From positions 1 to 54,361 of the IMG/VR virus record IMGVR_UViG_3300022074_000053: a stretch of 54,361 nucleotides of DNA; one strand, given 5' to 3'. A program made the position numbers and the translations under genes. Below are positions 40,472-49,553 of the stretch, piece after piece; position 1 is the stretch's first letter, and every line of letters starts with the position of its first letter. Source of the stretch: a virus. A model generated the notes under the pieces. The model saw nothing but the letters and a program-made list of their open reading frames with translations, ran no database searches and had not been told where the DNA came from.

Positions 40472-42769
40472 TTAAATCTTACAAGACTCACACTCTTCCT
40501 CCTCTGCGTTTTCTAGTTGAGCGATTAGATTATCAAGACTTTCTTTGGTATCTTCTACCTCATCAGTCTTGATGTCGTAGGTGTTTTGATAATATGAAGT
40601 CTTCCAACCAAGTTTATATGTGGTTAGAAGATCCTGTGCCATTACTGAGACTGGAACTTCATTATCGGGGTATTGTTCTGGATTATAACTCCAGTTTCCG
40701 CTGATTGCTTGATCAAAGAACTTCTGCATAACAGCAACAATATTGATGTAACCGTTATTAGACTCCATATCCCAGAGGAGCGTGTAATTGTTTTTAAGAG
40801 TTGCATATTGAGGAACAATTTGTTTGAGTGGTCCTTTTTTGCTTTTCTTAATGGACAAATACCCTCTAGGTGGTTCGATTCCATTTGTTGCGTTTGACAC
40901 AACGGAACTGCTCTCTGATGGCATCTGAGCAGACAGTGTTGAGTTCCTAACTCCATAGGAGAGAACCTTAGTTCTAAGATCCTCCCAATCATAGTGAAGC
41001 TCATTCGGAACTATTTGATCTACATCATGTTTATATGTATCAATTGGAAGAATTCCATTCGCATACTTTGTTCGGCTACTATACTCACAGGCACCTTTTT
41101 CTTTCGCAAGATCTACTGTAGCAGAAATAAGATAATATTGAAATGCTTCAGTCAATTCGTGAACCAGTTTCCATGCCTCAGGATCGTTGTAATTAACGCC
41201 CTGCTTCGCCAGGAAGTGTGCTAAACCAATGTAACCAATTCCAAGTGAGCGGCGTGCTCTTGTGGCGATTTCTGCTGCTCTGATGGGGTAGTTTTGAAAA
41301 TCAATAAGTTCATCAAGACTGCGAACAGCAAGATCGCAGAGAACTTGAAGATCCTCAAAATCCCTAATTTTCCCAACATTAACAGCACTAAGGATGCACA
41401 GAGCAATTTCTCCATTTTCATCATCAATATGATTAAGTGGTTTTGTTGGTAATGTAATCTCTTGACATAGATTACTCATTTCAACTTTATCTGTGAAAGA
41501 AGAATGAGAATTACAATGATCGATATTCATAATGTAGAGACGACCAGTCTCAGCACGTTCTTTTAGAATATCTAAGAATAGATCTTGTGCCCCGATAATT
41601 TTGCGCGGAACAGATCCATCAGATTCATAACGCTTATAGAGATCATCAAACGATTCAGTGCCAAAAGCATCATACAAACCTGGAACATCGTGAGGGCTGA
41701 AGAGACTGATTTCTTCATTCTTGATAAAACGTTCGTAAAATAGTTTAGAGATTTGGATGCTGTAGTCCAACTTTCGGACACGGTTATCTTCCGTCCCTTT
41801 ATTGTTCTTGAGTACAATGATATCCTCTATTTCTTGGTGCCAGATAGGAAAGTGAACAGTCGCTGACCCACCTCTGATGCCGTTTTGTGTGCAGCATCGG
41901 ACAGTTGCTTCAAACTTTTTGAGGAAGGGGACCACACCTGTGTGTTGAACCTCTCCGCCTCTGATTTTAGCGTTGATGCCCCTGATGCGACCTGCGTTGA
42001 TACCGATGCCCGCCCTTTGTGCAACGTATCGGCCAATTGCCATATCAGAACTAAAGATAGAATCGAGGGAGTCATCAACATCAACAAGAACACAGCTAGC
42101 ATATTGTCGAAGTGGAGTTCGCACTCCCGCCATGATAGGTGTGGGGATGTTGATTTTGTGCCTGGAGATTGCGTCATAGTACTTCTTTACATAATCGAGA
42201 CGTGTTTCTTTTGGATACTTTGAAAAGATAGTAGCAGCAATCAACAGATACATGAACTGAGGGGTCTCATACTGAGCACCGGTGCTGCGATCTTGAACCA
42301 GATACTTATCAACTACCTGGCGCAAACCAGCGTAGGTAAACAAGTAATCGCGATGATGATCAATAAACGATTCAAGTTTATCAAATTCTTCCTTTGTGTA
42401 AAGGTCAAGAATCTCAGAATCATAGACTCCTTTTTCTACACAATTTTTAGTGTGCTCATAAACAGTGTGAGTATCGTGAATACGACCATTAATCTGCTTC
42501 CTGAGAGCAAACAGAAGCAGTCTAGCAGCGACGAATTGATAGTTTGGATGATCCAGATCAATCAAGTCACTTGCAGAGCGAATCAGGATCTCCTGAATCT
42601 CTGCCGTAGTTATACCATCATAGAATTGTATGCCAGACTGCATCTCAACTTGAGAAGCAGAAACACCTGCCAAATCATTACATGCTTCTTCAACCATAAC
42701 GTGAAGTTTATTCAAGTCAAGAGGTTCTGTATTTCCATTTCTCTTAACTACCTTGGTCCCGTTGCTCAT
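40472..42769 (-). CDS. nrdA: ribonucleotide reductase class I large subunit
   Basis: A 765-residue alpha subunit that reduces ribonucleoside diphosphates. N-terminal ATP-cone (KVVKRNGNTEPLDLNKLHVM), YASCVLVDVDDSLDSI (first active Cys), MSNLCQEITLPTKPL (Asn, Cys, Glu), ALCILSAVNVGK (second Cys) and the thioredoxin-facing ending CESCKI. Start at ATG 42769 overlaps the primase stop (ATGA); upstream codons are inside primase. Supplies dNTPs for phage DNA. Confidence 0.98.
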   Translation of the reverse strand: MSNGTKVVKRNGNTEPLDLNKLHVMVEEACNDLAGVSASQVEMQSGIQFYDGITTAEIQEILIRSASDLIDLDHPNYQFVAARLLLFALRKQINGRIHDTHTVYEHTKNCVEKGVYDSEILDLYTKEEFDKLESFIDHHRDYLFTYAGLRQVVDKYLVQDRSTGAQYETPQFMYLLIAATIFSKYPKETRLDYVKKYYDAISRHKINIPTPIMAGVRTPLRQYASCVLVDVDDSLDSIFSSDMAIGRYVAQRAGIGINAGRIRGINAKIRGGEVQHTGVVPFLKKFEATVRCCTQNGIRGGSATVHFPIWHQEIEDIIVLKNNKGTEDNRVRKLDYSIQISKLFYERFIKNEEISLFSPHDVPGLYDAFGTESFDDLYKRYESDGSVPRKIIGAQDLFLDILKERAETGRLYIMNIDHCNSHSSFTDKVEMSNLCQEITLPTKPLNHIDDENGEIALCILSAVNVGKIRDFEDLQVLCDLAVRSLDELIDFQNYPIRAAEIATRARRSLGIGYIGLAHFLAKQGVNYNDPEAWKLVHELTEAFQYYLISATVDLAKEKGACEYSSRTKYANGILPIDTYKHDVDQIVPNELHYDWEDLRTKVLSYGVRNSTLSAQMPSESSSVVSNATNGIEPPRGYLSIKKSKKGPLKQIVPQYATLKNNYTLLWDMESNNGYINIVAVMQKFFDQAISGNWSYNPEQYPDNEVPVSVMAQDLLTTYKLGWKTSYYQNTYDIKTDEVEDTKESLDNLIAQLENAEEEECESCKI

Positions 42770-43737
42770 ATCTTTTTCCAAATGTTGAATTTAACTTTTG
42801 CTTCTAAACCAGAATATGTATTTGATTCTATCATAGACATTACATCATGTCCAGCGATAATCATGTCATTGATATCTTTTTCTATGATACCGTTTGGCCA
42901 GATGACGACTTTTTGATTTCTGTCGATACATCTCTCAATTCTTCCAACAATTTCACGATTGCGGGGCTCGTTATCGTAAACAAGAATAATGTCGCTTCCC
43001 TCAAGATAACCCAAGTCACCATCACTACCACACAAAGCCACGCTATTGTTGATGAAAGTGCTGTCAAAGGGTCCTTCGACCACATAGATTGGTAGTTTTT
43101 CATCAATTGTTTCAAGTCCATAAATTTTCGGCGCTTCATCCTCTAACATCACGGTGATATATTTAACAGAGTTAGGAATTAGACTTCTACCCTGAAAACC
43201 AATAAGATTCTTACCCTTATCATACATTGGTATAATAATACGCGGTTCATCCCTATATGTGGAGTCAAACGTTTGTTTTTGTATATTTGTCCACTCTTTG
43301 AATTTATTAGTATAATAAAACTTTTCAGGATTAAGTTTTCTATCTTCCAAATATTTTCTAGCAACATCATTCTCAGATGCTTTAGGAATATCTAACTTTT
43401 TCTTGAATACTGGTTTCTTAAATTCAAAGACAGGTTCTTCGCTGACAAAATTTCTTCCTGTATGACCTTCCTTAAATTTCTCAAGAGTATACTGCTTATG
43501 AAGAGTAGTATCAAGTTTCTTGATAAAATTATTCAATGACAAACTAGCACCACAGTTGTGACACTTAAAGTTGGTATTGTTCTTCACAACATACATATAC
43601 CCACGACACTTATTCTTGTTCTTCTGTGAGTCTCCACAGATGGGGCAACGGAAGTTGTATAGGTCAGGTTTGACCTTCTTGAATTTTTGTAGGCGTGACG
43701 AAATTAATCCAACATACTTGGAATCAATTAGATCCAT
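42766..43737 (-). CDS. DNA primase (T4 gp61-like)
   Basis: A 323-residue primase. Zinc site FRCPICGDSQKNKNK and FKCHNCGASLSL (residues 30-65), a linker, and a toprim-like domain with YVVEGPFDSTFI and LVYDNEPRNREIVGRIERCI, then WPNGIIEKDINDMIIAGHD. It makes RNA primers with the gp41 helicase, which is encoded about 8 kb upstream. The stop overlaps the nrdA start. Confidence 0.92.
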   Translation of the reverse strand: MDLIDSKYVGLISSRLQKFKKVKPDLYNFRCPICGDSQKNKNKCRGYMYVVKNNTNFKCHNCGASLSLNNFIKKLDTTLHKQYTLEKFKEGHTGRNFVSEEPVFEFKKPVFKKKLDIPKASENDVARKYLEDRKLNPEKFYYTNKFKEWTNIQKQTFDSTYRDEPRIIIPMYDKGKNLIGFQGRSLIPNSVKYITVMLEDEAPKIYGLETIDEKLPIYVVEGPFDSTFINNSVALCGSDGDLGYLEGSDIILVYDNEPRNREIVGRIERCIDRNQKVVIWPNGIIEKDINDMIIAGHDVMSMIESNTYSGLEAKVKFNIWKKI

Positions 43738-43746
43738 TACAACAGG

Positions 43747-44160
43747 TCACTTTCTTCTTTCTATTATAACCTGCTGTGGTTCGGGAGTCAAGAAAAGGGG
43801 TGCCAGTCTGCTACCTGCACCAATGACAAGTGCTGCTACAACTAGAACACCACCAACTTGCCATCTAAACTTGGAAAATCCTCTTATCTCCTCTTGTATC
43901 TTATCAATTCTACCGTGAATTACTTTATGATTCTTTTCCTCATTGTATTTAATCTCATCAATCATCTTGATGATGAGTTCGTCACTTTTAATACTTTGCT
44001 CTATCCTTTCATCATGCTTCGCTAGGATTTGAGCGATTCTTGCGTTTCCTTCAGATATTTTATCAACAGCGTTCTCTAACTTCGCCAACATCTCTCTGGA
44101 GAGATCCTCGTAAATATCTAACTTAGTCTGTAACTGAGCAACTTTTGAATCTGAGAACAT
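43747..44160 (-). CDS. coiled-coil membrane protein
   Basis: A 137-residue protein with a long coiled coil (LQTKLDIYEDLSREMLAKLE onward) and a C-terminal membrane helix (VGGVLVVAALVIGAGSRLAP). The ATG overlaps the upstream stop (TAATG). Possibly a spanin-like or scaffold protein. No family recognised. Confidence 0.7.
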   Translation of the reverse strand: MFSDSKVAQLQTKLDIYEDLSREMLAKLENAVDKISEGNARIAQILAKHDERIEQSIKSDELIIKMIDEIKYNEEKNHKVIHGRIDKIQEEIRGFSKFRWQVGGVLVVAALVIGAGSRLAPLFLTPEPQQVIIERRK

Positions 44161-44579
44161 TATGCCATCCAGTTCTTACGTGAACCTCTACCCGCGTAAA
44201 TGTACTTTTTCTTCTTCCTTACAGGAGGATCATCTCCTGCTTGAACTGTCCCTGCGATCTTACCATCACCAACATTATTAGTTGGACCCATGGACATCTC
44301 TTCCTTATAAGGTTTTCTTTTCTTATTACCAGGAAATTCTCCTCTATCCTTATATTCTTTATCAGTCAGATAAGCTTGTGGATCATTATGAAACTTCTTC
44401 GCATCCTTTTTACCAGTTGGATCAGTAATCATTTGACGAATTGATCTTACTTTTGCTTGTGAAGTTAAAGCATTAGTTCCACCGCCGCCACCACCCATTC
44501 CAGGAGCACCCGGAGGAAGTCCAAATTCTTTTAAGATGCGTTGCTCTCTTATAATATTAATGATTTTATTAATATCCAT
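44160..44579 (-). CDS. conserved virion-like protein
   Basis: A 139-residue basic protein MDINKIINIIREQRILKEFG, with LPPGAPGMGGGGGG following. ILKE could be a gp21-type cleavage site. Later RQMITDPTGKKDAKKFHNDP and basic KKKKYIYAGRGSRKNWMA. A head-internal or structural role is suggested by composition and neighbours, not proven. Confidence 0.7.
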   Translation of the reverse strand: MDINKIINIIREQRILKEFGLPPGAPGMGGGGGGTNALTSQAKVRSIRQMITDPTGKKDAKKFHNDPQAYLTDKEYKDRGEFPGNKKRKPYKEEMSMGPTNNVGDGKIAGTVQAGDDPPVRKKKKYIYAGRGSRKNWMA

Positions 44580-44950
44580 TATAGATTCTTTAATTCATCT
44601 AAACAAATATGATCTACTGGAATTCCAGATATATGAGTTTTTGGATAATCAGGAATTCTATTCAAAAAGACAAGAAAACTTTTTATTGATGGCCAAAGAT
44701 CTTCCTCTAAATTGTAAAATAAAAGAGGAACTGCAGCATCATCAAAAACATTGAATAAAATTATAAGATGATTTAATATCAGGTGAATCTTAAGTTCACC
44801 TGTATTTTTATATCTTTTCAATAAACGTTTTATGTAACGGATTCTCTTTAAATCCGCCTCAAAGTCATCTCTGGTAACGGCTTGAGGATTATTATAAAAT
44901 TTTATAGCAAAGAGTAAATAATTACTCTCATTCAATTCATCAAATCTCAT
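44579..44950 (-). CDS. conserved helical protein
   Basis: A 123-residue helical protein MRFDELNESNYLLFAIKFYN with RRLLKRYKNTGELK-like basic part and LILNHLIILFNVFDDAAVPL. I recall similar cyanophage proteins near structural genes but cannot give a function. Shares one base with the next gene. Confidence 0.75.
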   Translation of the reverse strand: MRFDELNESNYLLFAIKFYNNPQAVTRDDFEADLKRIRYIKRLLKRYKNTGELKIHLILNHLIILFNVFDDAAVPLLFYNLEEDLWPSIKSFLVFLNRIPDYPKTHISGIPVDHICLDELKNL

Positions 44951-44971
44951 ACCATATTATCAGTTATTTAA

Positions 44972-45475
44972 TCAATCTGCGTATTGTGAATCATCGCCAG
45001 CATCACCAGTTATACTGCTTCCAGCAACAAGTGTTTCTGTCTTAATTCTAGCCACACCGTGCATATCGGTGTAGGACTTTACAGCAACCCATCCAGCGTG
45101 AGATGGAGCATACTTACGTGCAGTTCCAGAGGCAGCATTTGCAACTGCTTGCTCATTAGTATCTACTCCGAAAATCTCTTCACCATCGTAGTTAGAGTCT
45201 TCGTTTACATAAACTGGTTGCTCAGAGATGTTGTAAGTAACGCCACTGATAGCGGTTCCGTCAAGACCAGTTGTATTATGAAGAACAGCAGTGGTATTAC
45301 CAGTGCGCTCCTTAATAACTGCACTTCCTTTTCCTGTAATAGTAACGACTGCACCCTCAATAGCGGAAGCAGCAGGAAGAGTAGCACCACCACCGAAAGT
45401 TGCAACCTTAGTTGTAAGGTTGACACTAACAGTACCAGTCGAATATAAAGAGTCTGATGTGCCCCAAAGAGACAT
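44972..45475 (-). CDS. virion structural-like protein
   Basis: A 167-residue protein MSLWGTSDSLYSTGTVSVNL, low charge and Thr/Ala/Gly-rich, with beta strands (VVTITGKGSAVIKERTGNTT) and HAGWVAVKSYTDMHGVARIK. Late promoter TATAAATA 31 bases before the ATG and GGAAAC before the start. Probably a capsid or tail decoration protein. Confidence 0.78.
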   Translation of the reverse strand: MSLWGTSDSLYSTGTVSVNLTTKVATFGGGATLPAASAIEGAVVTITGKGSAVIKERTGNTTAVLHNTTGLDGTAISGVTYNISEQPVYVNEDSNYDGEEIFGVDTNEQAVANAASGTARKYAPSHAGWVAVKSYTDMHGVARIKTETLVAGSSITGDAGDDSQYAD

Positions 45476-45505
45476 GTTTCCTTACCTATGAATCTTGTAT
45501 GGAAA

Positions 45506-45513
45506 TATTTATA
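45506..45513 (-). promoter_or_regulatory. late promoter
   Basis: TATAAATA, 31 bases before ATG 45475. Typical T4-like core. Confidence 0.68.
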
Positions 45514-45522
45514 AAAAGAGAA

Positions 45523-45726
45523 TCACTCCTCTTCTTTAGCAACCATAGCTTTCTTGACAACTTCCAGTAGTTGATCGTCCATATCAGTCTTGGTTAGCTT
45601 AACCGCTTTACCCAAGATAACAAGACAGATCTCAACCAACTTCTCACCGAGTTCCTCATTTTCCGGAATCTTCGCGACCGCATCGGAGATAATTTTTGAC
45701 GCAAGTGGGAGTAAAAATGCAAACAT
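45523..45726 (-). CDS. small helical protein
   Basis: A 67-residue protein MFAFLLPLASKIISDAVAKI followed by VEICLVILGKAVKLTKTDMD and an acidic end. It could associate with membranes through its first helix. No recognised function; the position among structural genes is the only hint. Confidence 0.7.
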   Translation of the reverse strand: MFAFLLPLASKIISDAVAKIPENEELGEKLVEICLVILGKAVKLTKTDMDDQLLEVVKKAMVAKEEE

Positions 45727-45771
45727 TGTTTTATCACATACTTACATTATATAGTGGACTTTACTATTTTT

Positions 45772-47040
45772 TCAGATTCCTGTCTCTGATCCGTCAGCGT
45801 ATTTTTTCATTTTAGATCCATCAGGATTCATTGTTGCTTTACGTGCTCTTTCTGCAGCACGTCTTTTGATTTCATTGTTGGAATTGTTAAAGTCTGGATG
45901 ACCACCACCAGCAGTAACTGATGTTTGCTCACAAGTTGCCGCCATCTTAGCAGATGAGGCAGTCATTGCTTTCATGGTCTCTTCTTCACCAGGTTCCATA
46001 TTCATAATCAATGGATTCTTCATACCCATTGCTCTCAACTTATTCTTAAGAAGTGTTCTATAAGTTGCTCTTTCACCAGCAGAGATTTCTTCCTTCTCTT
46101 TTTTACCCTCTTCAACAGTATCTGGACATGCCTTCGTGCCATGAATATCACAATCTTTTCCTTCTTCTGTTTTAGTACATACTAATTTTTTCTTTTCAAT
46201 CAATTCTTTCAGTTTAGAAGCACTCTCTGTTGTAGGCATTACCTTAACAGCACCAGTCTTGTAATTATCAATGTTAGAAGGGTTGATTTTTTTGGTGTTC
46301 TGTCCTTCAGTTGAAGTAGTTCCATCAACAAGGAACTCTTCCTTCACTGCATTCTTCTTAGCAATCGCTTTATTAATAGCATCACGACGGTTGTAGATGT
46401 ACTTATCAGTGCCATCTTTCTTACCATCATTGTTTACATCACCATCTCTATCACTAGATTTCTTGGCAACTGGATCCATTTTTCCTTTACCTTCTCGTTT
46501 GGTTCCTTCATAAGGATCACCGTGCTCAGTCATCTCAACTTTCAAACCCTTTGATCTTAGCGCAGTAATTTTTTCACGATTGGCATATCTTACATACGAT
46601 TTACCAGATTTTTCATCAATGACTCTTACCTTATACTTCTTCTCTGAAGTTTCATCTTCCTGGATGACCTCTTCTTCAATAGTCTTCTCAACGAAGACTT
46701 TAAACATTGCTTTTGCGACAGCACTAGTAGCACCATCATTCATAGTAGCATCATAAGACTCTTTCTTATCACCACCACCATCTTTTCCAAATAGTTTTGC
46801 TCTAACTGCTGCTTGTTCTGGAGCAGTAAGATTGCTGTTAGACATATACTGGGAGTATGCCGCTCTCAAATCAATACCTTCTCTTCTAGCACGATAACGG
46901 ATATCGTAAACTGCTTGACGAATCTTCTTCTCAGAACCATCACCTTTTACACTACTTTCACCCGGAGCAGTATCTGCTGGAGCTGCTTTCGCAGGAGCGT
47001 GCTTTCTCGCTGGGAGTTCCTCAAATATCTTTTTAGTCAT
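45772..47040 (-). CDS. large charged structural-like protein
   Basis: A 422-residue, highly charged protein MTKKIFEELPARKHAPAKAA with DRDGDVNNDGKKDGTDKYIY (Asp-rich, calcium-loop-like), Cys-containing CTKTEEGKDCDIHGTKACPD and a basic end. It may be a prohead core or virion internal protein. It has several V/L-x-E sites. Late promoter motifs lie just upstream. Confidence 0.72.
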   Translation of the reverse strand: MTKKIFEELPARKHAPAKAAPADTAPGESSVKGDGSEKKIRQAVYDIRYRARREGIDLRAAYSQYMSNSNLTAPEQAAVRAKLFGKDGGGDKKESYDATMNDGATSAVAKAMFKVFVEKTIEEEVIQEDETSEKKYKVRVIDEKSGKSYVRYANREKITALRSKGLKVEMTEHGDPYEGTKREGKGKMDPVAKKSSDRDGDVNNDGKKDGTDKYIYNRRDAINKAIAKKNAVKEEFLVDGTTSTEGQNTKKINPSNIDNYKTGAVKVMPTTESASKLKELIEKKKLVCTKTEEGKDCDIHGTKACPDTVEEGKKEKEEISAGERATYRTLLKNKLRAMGMKNPLIMNMEPGEEETMKAMTASSAKMAATCEQTSVTAGGGHPDFNNSNNEIKRRAAERARKATMNPDGSKMKKYADGSETGI

Positions 47041-47058
47041 CGGAAGAATTCTAGAATA

Positions 47059-48321
47059 CTATTTTCTTATCTTATATTTATTTATGAATTGTCTTCCGCT
47101 AGACATTCCAGGAACCATGGTCTCAACGTACTTCCTATGAGCATCAGTTCCAATTAATCTTTGACTAGCAGGAACTCCAGAAATAGTAGTTCCATTTACC
47201 ACTGCCTCAGTGACATCTCTAATCCATGCTTTAAACATAATCTTATCTTCAGTAACACAAATAAGATGATTAGCACCTCTACGGACAATACGACCAACTA
47301 AACCAGTATTGAGATTTTCAACCAATTCACCTAAACGGAAAATTGCCTTACTAACATAATTTTCTCTTAGAGTATCTTGATCAAACTTGGGTGCCATTTC
47401 CCAGATACCCCATTCCTCATTGATACCCATTGACATTCTTGTAGTATCAAAAAGTTGCTTTGCTTCTCTACGTGGAAAACCTTCAGGCATAGCAGACATG
47501 AAAGTTTTGAAATCATTTTCAGAAGCAGCAAGTCTCAATCTTGATGCTGACATTCCTTCCACGCCATCAGCGTCAGGATCCCTATCACCAGCAGAAACAA
47601 CCTCAACATTGTCGAACTGATATAGAGAACCATTATAGTTGTTAGCAAGTTTATCAAACTCCTTTACTCTATCGGCACCACCAACAATTCTTACGTTAGC
47701 ATATCCATCATTATGTGCTTTCTTTAAAATATCAAAAATAGTTCTAGTATTTTGATCATTTTGAATCCTTGAACTATGTTGAGGGAACATTCCTCTCATG
47801 AACGCTACCTTAGTATCAGCATCTAAAGGATTCTTCTTAGGATCATTTGAACGTGAAGGAACAATTACATAATCACTTTCTTCTGCTTCGGCAGCGGCAG
47901 CAGCAGTATCCATTAATTGTTGATGACCAACATGTGGTGGATTGAATCTACCAAAAGCAATAGTCAAAGTTCCTCTTGTCTTAGGAACTGGTGGTGGTCC
48001 TGCTTCTAAGTCGGGACTGATATTTACTGTCTGTTGCTGAGGTTCAGGTACTGCTGTTTGTTGTGCTTGAGGTTCCTGTTGTTGTAGAGCAGGGTCTGTG
48101 AAATTAGGATCAGAAACGTTCTTTTCTAATTCCGTTTGATTGGGATCATCTTGCCCAACTTTCTGTCTCTTATTATAAAACTTTAATCTGCCTTTTTCAG
48201 TCTTAGCGACAAATTCTCCTGTAGAACGATCATACCATCCACCATGCCCATCACCTTGAAGACCAAGACGTGCTGCTTGTTGTGCTGCGGATTCGCTTAA
48301 AAATTTAAAAAAGGATTTCAT
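47059..48321 (-). CDS. cytidylyltransferase/NMNAT-like enzyme with capsid-targeting N terminus
   Basis: A 420-residue protein. MKSFFKFLSESAAQQAARLG matches the T4 capsid-targeting sequence with cleavage after LSE. After a linker, TLTIAFGRFNPPHVGHQQLM (about 110-130) is the HxGH nucleotidyltransferase motif and EGMSASRLRLAASEND is the ISxT-like site. It therefore looks like an enzyme of the nicotinamide/nucleotide adenylyltransferase superfamily packaged in the head. Substrate unknown. The C-terminal 140 residues (FRLGELVENLNTGLVGRIVR) form a separate domain. Confidence 0.82.
   Translation of the reverse strand: MKSFFKFLSESAAQQAARLGLQGDGHGGWYDRSTGEFVAKTEKGRLKFYNKRQKVGQDDPNQTELEKNVSDPNFTDPALQQQEPQAQQTAVPEPQQQTVNISPDLEAGPPPVPKTRGTLTIAFGRFNPPHVGHQQLMDTAAAAAEAEESDYVIVPSRSNDPKKNPLDADTKVAFMRGMFPQHSSRIQNDQNTRTIFDILKKAHNDGYANVRIVGGADRVKEFDKLANNYNGSLYQFDNVEVVSAGDRDPDADGVEGMSASRLRLAASENDFKTFMSAMPEGFPRREAKQLFDTTRMSMGINEEWGIWEMAPKFDQDTLRENYVSKAIFRLGELVENLNTGLVGRIVRRGANHLICVTEDKIMFKAWIRDVTEAVVNGTTISGVPASQRLIGTDAHRKYVETMVPGMSSGRQFINKYKIRK
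47075..47085 (-). promoter_or_regulatory. putative late promoter
   Basis: Two overlapping ATAAATA cores on the minus strand at the end of the upstream gene, about 40 bases before ATG 47040. Confidence 0.45.
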
Positions 48322-48530
48322 TATTTGTTTCTACGTAGTTCTAAAGTAATCTTTCCACGATTGGTAACGATATACTTTAAAATATCATTTCTTATTTTTA
48401 TATATTTATTCTTCTCAGTGCCTTTGGTTACATCTATCTCCTTTTGAAATGTCAAGTAGATATATCTAGCAAACTGTTCATAGTTTGTTCCATCATAATC
48501 TTTAATAAGTTTACTAATATATTCAGACAT
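48321..48530 (-). CDS. small helical protein
   Basis: A 69-residue protein MSEYISKLIKDYDGTNYEQF to LELRRNK. ATG 48530 is preferred; the stop shares a base with the next gene. Basic C terminus. It may be a chaperone or adaptor for the packaged enzyme (context only). Confidence 0.65.
   Translation of the reverse strand: MSEYISKLIKDYDGTNYEQFARYIYLTFQKEIDVTKGTEKNKYIKIRNDILKYIVTNRGKITLELRRNK
48403..48409 (-). promoter_or_regulatory. possible late promoter for the packaged enzyme
   Basis: ATAAATA within the upstream gene, about 82 bases before ATG 48321. In AT-rich coding sequence this may be chance. Confidence 0.3.
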
Positions 48531-49452
48531 ATTGTTTGATGCTCCTACCACCTTTTCCACTGATAACCATTCTAGCACCCTTTATGCCATAGTTAGAACG
48601 GTCACCTTTGTAGATACACATAAAAACGGGTTCGTAAGCACCACCAATAGAATCACCGTTATTATGAGTTTGTGCAGAAGCAACTAACTTATACTTACCA
48701 ACTCCAGTTCTAGTAACGTTCACAGTTCCTTGAAGAAGAACATCCACATTCTGAATACTTGAACCACCACCAAATCCATTACCATAAATCGCCATCATCT
48801 TCAGACGATTATCTTTTATTTTTCTAGCAACCGTTGTTGCACTAGGCATTTGAGTTCCAAACATTGCTTGACAAGTTTGAACAAACGCCCGAGTCTCTGG
48901 ATGTGCTGCCAACATAGGTTCACCACGTTGAGTTATACCACCCCACTGCTGAATTGCAGTTGCAGATGAACCATCCTTGTGAGAAACAAATCCAACCATA
49001 TTTCCATTCATATCTCTGAAATGAAAGTCAGACTTTGGAGTTCCAGGTGTGCTTTCTACATTTACAACTTGATATGAATTCTTTCCAACTTGAAGATTAA
49101 CAAAATCAGATCCTAGTTGATTCTTTATCTGCTCCAATTTTCTCCTTATAGAACTTACTTCCACATCTTCTGCAGCAGTTGTATTTTGAGATCTACCAGA
49201 AAATATAGAATCTTTATAGAGTTGAGTCAGTCTAATCTGACCCTTCATTGTTGTTGGAAGAATGATACTAGAACCTTGCTGATATTGAGAAAGATCTTCA
49301 ATACTTCTTAAAGTATTAGCAACGGTAGGATCAATCTTCACCTTTTGTCCATTGCTTTCCACAAGAGTAAAATCTCCTCTACTTGCAATCCTTGTGCGAA
49401 ACAGAGAGAAGTTATTTCTCTTTCTAAGTTCTGTGGGAGATAATCCTGCCAT
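48523..49452 (-). CDS. conserved structural-like protein
   Basis: A 309-residue protein MAGLSPTELRKRNNFSLFRT, with PSATTVARKIKDNRLKMMAI, YGNGFGGGSSIQNVDVLLQG and VMCIYKGDRSNYGIKGARMV-like segments, beta-rich. It could be a tail or neck protein. A late promoter lies at the end of tRNA-Ala. Not matched to a named family. Confidence 0.75.
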   Translation of the reverse strand: MAGLSPTELRKRNNFSLFRTRIASRGDFTLVESNGQKVKIDPTVANTLRSIEDLSQYQQGSSIILPTTMKGQIRLTQLYKDSIFSGRSQNTTAAEDVEVSSIRRKLEQIKNQLGSDFVNLQVGKNSYQVVNVESTPGTPKSDFHFRDMNGNMVGFVSHKDGSSATAIQQWGGITQRGEPMLAAHPETRAFVQTCQAMFGTQMPSATTVARKIKDNRLKMMAIYGNGFGGGSSIQNVDVLLQGTVNVTRTGVGKYKLVASAQTHNNGDSIGGAYEPVFMCIYKGDRSNYGIKGARMVISGKGGRSIKQYV

Positions 49453-49465
49453 TTCCCTTTTTGGG

Positions 49466-49472
49466 TATTTAT
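49466..49472 (-). promoter_or_regulatory. late promoter at the tRNA-Ala 3' end
   Basis: ATAAATA, 14 bases before ATG 49452. Its first A is the discriminator base of tRNA-Ala. Confidence 0.5.
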
Positions 49473-49544
49473 GGAGTTAAGCGGACTCGAACCGCTGACA
49501 TCCTGCTTGCAAAGCAGGCGCTCTACCAACTGAGCTATAACCCC
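49472..49544 (-). tRNA. tRNA-Ala (UGC)
   Basis: A 73-base cloverleaf: acceptor GGGGTTA/TAACTCC with one G-T pair, D arm GCTC..GAGC, anticodon loop TTTGCAA (UGC, codon GCA), T arm CAGCGG-TTCGAGT-CCGC. CCA is not encoded. Confidence 0.95.
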
Positions 49545-49553
49545 GAAAGAAGA

